Of a stretch of 64,000 nt of DNA, positions 59,865-64,000 are shown piece by piece; the stretch's first letter is position 1, and the number at the start of each line of letters is the position of its first letter. Source of the stretch: Bin5 sp034428395 (lineage in GTDB: Bacteria; Chloroflexota; Anaerolineae; Caldilineales; Caldilineaceae); the NCBI GenBank assembly GCA_034428395.1, contig DAOUHX010000031.1, positions 1 through 64,000 on the forward strand, read 5' to 3'. The notes below the pieces were generated by a model, which was given only the letters and a program-made list of their open reading frames with translations, was not told the DNA's origin and searched no databases. A program made the position numbers and the translations under genes.

Positions 59865-59879
59865 ATTTCGTATAGACAT
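59865..59879. other. Shared 15-bp motif ATTTCGTATAGACAT, copy 2
   Basis: Exact match to 47874-47888. Lies just upstream of the reverse-strand membrane protein start, so here it could belong to that promoter (reverse reading TCTATACG). Confidence 0.45.
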
Positions 59880-59906
59880 ACACAGTTCCCCAAACCTCAC
59901 AACCAC

Positions 59907-60815
59907 TTAAACCAAATCTCGCAACGCGTCTTCGATGCCTGAATATACATACTGAAACCCCGCCTCTTGCAAACGGGCCGGAGCGGCGCGTTGACCGTCT
60001 AAGAGTACGGTCGACATCTCCCCGAAAATCACCTTAAGGGCAATGGACGGCGTCGGCAACAGAGCCGGTCTGCGCATCGTGCGGCCGAGCAGCCGCACAA
60101 AATCCCTGTTTCTGAGGGGGTCCGGCGCGGTCAGATTGTATGGTCCGGATGCAGTCTCATGCGCCAGCAGAAATCGGATGGCGGCGACCTCGTCATCGAT
60201 GTGAATCCAGGGGAAGTATTGGTTGCCGCTTCCCAGCGGCCCGCCGGCGAACAATCGAAACGGTAGCGCCATCCGGGGGAACGCCCCGCCATCCTTGCTC
60301 ATGACGACGCCAGTTCGGATGACCGGCCGCCGGACCCCCATCTCTTCCACTTCCGCGGTCGAAGCTTCCCAGGCAAGACAGACTTGCGCCAGAAAATCGC
60401 TCCCGACGGCTGCCTCTTCGGTCAGGATCTCGTCGGCGCAAGGGCCGTAATAGCCGACCGCGGACGACTGAATCAGGACGGCGGGCCTGGCACTTGCGTC
60501 GGCGACGGCGGCAACAAGAGCTTTGCCCGAATCGACGCGGCTTGCCATGATCCGCTGCTTGCGCGCCGCCGTCCAGCGTCCATCGGCGATGCCTTCTCCT
60601 GCCAGGTTGACGATGGCGTCCACCTCTTCGACCAGAGCGCCCCATCCCTCTGTCGTTCTTCCGTCCCACCTCTCGAAGCGAACGCGGCCATCGGCGCGAT
60701 CCTCCGGCTGTTGGGGCGCCCTGGTCAATATGATCAGCTCATTGCCATCGTCGCGCAGACTCTTGACGAGCGCCGTTCCGATCAGGCCGGTGCCTCCCGC
60801 TATCAGGACTCGCAT
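59907..60815 (-). CDS. TIGR01777/YfcH-type NAD(P)-binding epimerase-like protein
   Basis: 302 aa, extended SDR. Nucleotide motif GGTGLIGTALV at the N-terminus, then NLAGEGIADGRWT, SSAVGYYG (family-specific), RTGVVMSKDGGAFPRM, and the C-terminal DUF1731-like FGEMSTVLLDGQRAAPARLQ. Members are widespread with unclear substrate; some affect cell division or envelope traits. GGGAGGAGG before the ATG. Its start is 17 bp after the phosphorylase gene end, so the two are co-transcribed. Confidence 0.92.
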   Translation of the reverse strand: MRVLIAGGTGLIGTALVKSLRDDGNELIILTRAPQQPEDRADGRVRFERWDGRTTEGWGALVEEVDAIVNLAGEGIADGRWTAARKQRIMASRVDSGKALVAAVADASARPAVLIQSSAVGYYGPCADEILTEEAAVGSDFLAQVCLAWEASTAEVEEMGVRRPVIRTGVVMSKDGGAFPRMALPFRLFAGGPLGSGNQYFPWIHIDDEVAAIRFLLAHETASGPYNLTAPDPLRNRDFVRLLGRTMRRPALLPTPSIALKVIFGEMSTVLLDGQRAAPARLQEAGFQYVYSGIEDALRDLV

Positions 60816-60831
60816 TGTGCCTCCTCCCGGG

Positions 60832-63417
60832 CTATGCCCACGCGCTCAGCCCCATCTCCAACGGATGAATGAGCGCGGCATGTCGCGGCCGCACGCGCAC
60901 GCCGAAACTGTACTTCCCGGTGTCGTCGGGGACGAAGGTGCCCCGCGCTGAAACCGTTACCGCGCCTTGGTAGTCGACCTGCTGCTGGCCGAGCACCTGC
61001 ATTGGTATGGTGGTCGACTTAAGCGGGGCGCCAACGTCCCCGCCCTTGCTCACCACAATTTCGACCGCCAGGTCGTTGACTGAAAGCCGGCCGGGCCGTA
61101 CATGGGCCTCAAAACCGATATGGTCCCCAATCTCAGCCTGCGAAGGCGGCGCTGCCTCGATCGAGACACTCACGAACGGCCACGCCTCCCGCACCGACCG
61201 TTTCCAATGCGCGACTTGCCGCGCTAGTTGGTTTCCGTCCTTTCGGTAGGACCCGCCGCTATCCATGGCCGGAACATAGTAGAGGGTCGAATACTCCGCC
61301 AGCATCCGCCGCATACTGAACTGGTGCCCGCAGGTCGCAATTGCCCGCCTCATGCGTGTCAGCCACGCAGACCGTCGGGCGGCCGAACGAGGGCCGGACG
61401 GCACAACCGAGTCATAGAATTCCGGCACAATCTCGTCCTCCAGAATACTGTAGAGGCTGTGCGCGTCGGCTGCGTCCTGGGTCTCATCGTCCTTGTAGCT
61501 CCGTTCCTCACCGATTGCCCACCCGTTAAGGCCCTGGTAGCCTTCGCGCCACCAGCCATCCAGAATGCTGAAGTTCGGCGCGCCGTTGATTGCCGCCTTC
61601 TGGCCGCTGGTCCCGCTCGCCTCGTAGGGCCGGCGCGGCGTGTTCAGCCACACATCGACGCCGCTGACAAGGTGTCTGGCGACATTCATGTCGTAGTTTT
61701 CGATAAACGCTATCTTTCCAAAAAACTCGGGCTCCTGGCTCAGCCTGTATATCTGCTCGATCAGCCCTTTGCCCATTTCGTCGGCGGGGTGGGCCTTGCC
61801 GGCAAAGACGATCTGCACCGGACGCTCAGGGTCATTCAGGATACGCTTGAGCCGCTCGATATCGTGGAAGATGAGCGTCGCGCGCTTGTAGGTGGCGAAT
61901 CTGCGGGCAAATCCGATGGTAAGCGCAAGCGGATCGAAAGCCTCTTCGACTTGCGTCAGCTTCCAGTGGCCCTCGCCGTGACGCAGGAATTGCCGCTTCA
62001 GTCGCTCCCGAAGAAAGCCGACAAGTTTGGCCTTGCAGACGTTATGGACCGCAAGCAGCTGGTCATCCGGCACCCCGTCAATGGCCCCCCAAACGGCGGG
62101 ATCGTCCTTGCTGTCCAGCCATCCTCCAGGGTAGTAGCGGCTGTAGAGCGTGCGCAGCTCCGGCGCCAGCCACGACTCGGTATGTACGCCATTGGTGATA
62201 TGCCCGATCGGAATCTGGTCCTCGGGGGTGCCCGGCCACAGGTCCTGCCACATCCGTCTTGAGACCTCTCCGTGCAGCTCGCTGACACCGTTGTGGTATC
62301 CGCTCAATCGAAACGCGAGCACTGTCATGCTGAACTCTGCGCCCCAGTCGTGGTCATGGCGGGCCAGCCCGAGAAATCGCTCGCGGTCAATGCCCATCTG
62401 GCCCCAGTACTGCCAGAAAAACTTATCGACCAGTTCAAAGGCAAATGCGTCGTGCCCTGCCGGGACCGGCGTATGCGTCGTAAAGACGTTGCCGGCACGC
62501 ACGACCTCGACGGCCGTCTCGAACTCAACGCCCATCTGAACCATCTCACGCACGCGTTCGAGGCTCAGAAAGGCGCTGTGCCCCTCATTCATGTGCCAGA
62601 CCGTCGGCTCGTAGCCCAAGGCACGCAGGGTACGCACGCCCGCGATTCCGAGCACGTATTCCTGGCTGATCCGCATCTCATGGTCGCCCCCGTACAGCCG
62701 GGCGCTCAATTCGCGGTCCTGCGGTGCGTTCTCATCTACATCGGTATCCATCAGAAAGAGCGGCACTCGCCCGACCTGGATCTTCCAGACCTTCGCGTAG
62801 ACCGTACGGCCCGGCAAGTCCACATGGACCACGACCGGCGCGCCGTCCGCGGCCACCGCCTGCGTCGCCGGCATTTCGGCAAAATCGATCTTCTCGTATA
62901 TCGCCTCCTGGCGGCCGGATGCGTTAATCTGCTGCGTGAAGTAGCCCTGCGGGTATAGGAAACCGACGCCCACGAAGGGAAGGCCCATGTCGCTCGCCTC
63001 CTTGCAGTGGTCGCCGCTCAGTATTCCCAATCCGCCGCTGTAGATCGGAAGCGCCTCGTGAAGCCCGAACTCGGCGCTGAAGTAGGCGATCAGATCCTCG
63101 TGCCTATCGGGAAAGTTCCGCCTGTACCAAGTGTCAGCGTCAGGCGACATGTAGGCGTCAAACCGTTTCAGGACCGATTCGTAGCTCTGCATGTATCTGT
63201 GATTCTGCGCGGCATCACGCAGGTTGGCCAATGATACGCCGCGCAGGAAACGAATCGGATTCTCGTTTACGCTTTCCCACAGATCCGGGTCGATCGACTC
63301 GTAGAGGTCCTGGGCGTCCGGGTTCCAAACCCACCACAGATTGAATGCCAGTTCCTGCAGGCGGTCGATCGGAGCCGGCAGGTGCGGCAGTACCGAGATT
63401 GTCCCCAAAATTTTCAC
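60832..63417 (-). CDS. glgP: Alpha-glucan (glycogen/maltodextrin) phosphorylase, TIGR02094 type
   Basis: 861 aa. N-terminal DUF3417 region (LAFNLWWVWNPDAQDLYESI), then phosphorylase domains: AEFGLHEALPIYSGGLG, VWHMNEGHSAF, HTPVPAGHD, ITNGVHTESW, FARRFATYKRATL, and the PLP-binding EASGTSGQKAAINGA with its Lys (family usually has Met before Lys; here Gln). This short archaeal/Chloroflexota-type enzyme releases glucose-1-phosphate from storage glucan. The start is GTG 63417, supported by GAGGAG. A C-terminal ~120-residue extension (SVSIEAAPPSQAEIGD onward) looks like a beta-sandwich. Confidence 0.95.
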   Translation of the reverse strand: MKILGTISVLPHLPAPIDRLQELAFNLWWVWNPDAQDLYESIDPDLWESVNENPIRFLRGVSLANLRDAAQNHRYMQSYESVLKRFDAYMSPDADTWYRRNFPDRHEDLIAYFSAEFGLHEALPIYSGGLGILSGDHCKEASDMGLPFVGVGFLYPQGYFTQQINASGRQEAIYEKIDFAEMPATQAVAADGAPVVVHVDLPGRTVYAKVWKIQVGRVPLFLMDTDVDENAPQDRELSARLYGGDHEMRISQEYVLGIAGVRTLRALGYEPTVWHMNEGHSAFLSLERVREMVQMGVEFETAVEVVRAGNVFTTHTPVPAGHDAFAFELVDKFFWQYWGQMGIDRERFLGLARHDHDWGAEFSMTVLAFRLSGYHNGVSELHGEVSRRMWQDLWPGTPEDQIPIGHITNGVHTESWLAPELRTLYSRYYPGGWLDSKDDPAVWGAIDGVPDDQLLAVHNVCKAKLVGFLRERLKRQFLRHGEGHWKLTQVEEAFDPLALTIGFARRFATYKRATLIFHDIERLKRILNDPERPVQIVFAGKAHPADEMGKGLIEQIYRLSQEPEFFGKIAFIENYDMNVARHLVSGVDVWLNTPRRPYEASGTSGQKAAINGAPNFSILDGWWREGYQGLNGWAIGEERSYKDDETQDAADAHSLYSILEDEIVPEFYDSVVPSGPRSAARRSAWLTRMRRAIATCGHQFSMRRMLAEYSTLYYVPAMDSGGSYRKDGNQLARQVAHWKRSVREAWPFVSVSIEAAPPSQAEIGDHIGFEAHVRPGRLSVNDLAVEIVVSKGGDVGAPLKSTTIPMQVLGQQQVDYQGAVTVSARGTFVPDDTGKYSFGVRVRPRHAALIHPLEMGLSAWA

Positions 63418-63550
63418 GGTTGTGCGCTCCTCGTTTTCAACCTCGGCCGTCCATGAAGTCCGTGAAAGGCGTACCCTCGTCTGCAGGATTCCGTCGACCC
63501 GTCACCCCTGTTACATACATTACTTCGCTTCTACGCCATAGCTCAGTAAC

Positions 63551-63579
63551 TTGCCTTGCAATCTTTGACTCCGTATACT
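63551..63579 (+). promoter_or_regulatory. Sigma-70-type promoter for a probably leaderless transcript
   Basis: TTGCCT (63551-63556), 17-base spacer, TATACT (63574-63579). The ATG at 63587 is seven bases after the -10, so the transcript probably begins at the start codon. No ribosome site is present. Confidence 0.6.
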
Positions 63580-63586
63580 TCTTGAG

Positions 63587-64000
63587 ATGTCGACCCGCCT
63601 GCCCCGTGACCTATGGGTCATACCCTTCATCGCTCTGCTCGCCCTACTTGTCGCGGGTCCCTTCTGGCAGATTGACGGTATCCCGGTCAGCACGCACGAC
63701 GTGCAGGTACATCTCCACCGCTCCGCCGCGATTGAGAACTCATTTGAGCAGGGCGTCTACTGGCCGCGCTGGTTTCCTACCGTATACCGGGGACTTGGCT
63801 CGCCCCTACCCCATCATTATAGCTCAGGATTTCACTGGCTCGTAGCAGTGGCCCATCGGTTGGGGCTAGGACTGGACCAGGCCTTCAAGTTGGTCATGAC
63901 GGCCGCGCTCGTCCTGTCGGGCCTTGGCGTTTTCGCATGGTTGCGCTACGCATTCGGCCGCGCGGCATGTCTGACCGCCACTGCACTCTACCTCCTGCAT
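63587..64000 (+). CDS. PTPS-related/GT-C-like polytopic membrane protein (3' end outside window)
   Basis: First 138 residues only. A membrane helix (LWVIPFIALLALLVAGPFW) is followed by an extracytoplasmic loop STHDVQVHLHRSAAIENSF and YWPRWFPTVYRGLGSPLPHHY, which match the signature of the 6-pyruvoyl-tetrahydropterin-synthase-related membrane family (Asp-His loop of GT-C-type glycosyltransferase folds), then further hydrophobic helices. Such proteins are thought to work on lipid-linked sugars, but function is unproven. The start codon directly follows a promoter -10 (see 63551-63579). Confidence 0.82.
   Translation, partial: MSTRLPRDLWVIPFIALLALLVAGPFWQIDGIPVSTHDVQVHLHRSAAIENSFEQGVYWPRWFPTVYRGLGSPLPHHYSSGFHWLVAVAHRLGLGLDQAFKLVMTAALVLSGLGVFAWLRYAFGRAACLTATALYLLH

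Noticed and set aside
1..64000. tRNA or rRNA genes
   Set aside because: I looked for T-arm GTTCGANTC-type sequences with matching stems and for rRNA core motifs and found none convincing.

Overview
The window reads as chromosomal DNA of a GC-rich, free-living or host-associated bacterium, most likely a member of the Chloroflexota near Caldilineae (inference). Hints are Tat/lipoprotein sugar-binding proteins, Thr/Pro-rich linkers between membrane anchors and extracytoplasmic domains, many phytanoyl-CoA-dioxygenase-like (PhyH) genes, PdaC-like deacetylases, a CpXC-domain protein and an archaeal-type alpha-glucan phosphorylase. I see no rRNA, tRNA, CRISPR, transposase or phage gene, and no recognisable DNA-binding transcriptional regulator.

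Layout. 1-6.9 kb: truncated solute-binding protein, PhyH enzyme, 111-bp tandem repeat, MFS permease, a 1.66-kb repeat-rich intergenic region, COG0523 GTPase. 7.2-12.4 kb: catabolic operon (PhyH, two SDRs, double-VOC fusion, TIM-barrel isomerase/epimerase). 12.5-15.9 kb: two tandem PdaC-like deacetylase lipoproteins. 16.2-20.8 kb: L-rhamnose mutarotase facing two overlapping glycosidase-like genes. 20.8-22.8 kb: broken PhyH gene and a DUF4143 ATPase. 23-28 kb: ribokinase, solute-binding protein and two permeases, with no ATPase. 28.4-33.2 kb: ferritin-like protein, HpcH/HpaI aldolase, PhyH, split UxaA/SuyAB-type lyase. 33.4-39.1 kb: DUF368 lipid-carrier translocase, then a reverse-strand operon of three PhyH enzymes (one fused to HEAT repeats) and an MFS permease. 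39.4-44.7 kb: heterodimeric ABC exporter and an orphan MsiK/UgpC-type ATPase. 44.9-55.4 kb: housekeeping block (PolX-like protein with a ruined polymerase site, SH3-like membrane protein, LigA, TPR protein, CpXC protein, CinA, LCP ligase). 55.4-64 kb: methyltransferase, hydrolase, small repeat protein, MenA, membrane protein, YfcH-type epimerase, glucan phosphorylase, start of a PTPS-related membrane protein.

How the parts fit. The accessory half takes up and breaks down organic compounds: importers bring in sugars, kinase, mutarotase and glycosidases process them, and PhyH/SDR/VOC/aldolase/lyase sets remodel less common substrates. The orphan ATPase at 43.4-44.7 kb could energise the importer that lacks one. 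Cell-envelope genes (PdaC pair, DUF368, LCP, MenA) are scattered among these.

Most notable observations: seven PhyH loci in about 38 kb; low-complexity insertions at the same A-loop position in three different ABC ATPases; a PolX whose three polymerase aspartates are replaced while its PHP site is intact; a CinA with a degenerate C-terminal domain; a VOC-VOC-sandwich fusion; and a family of heptanucleotide repeats spread through intergenic DNA.
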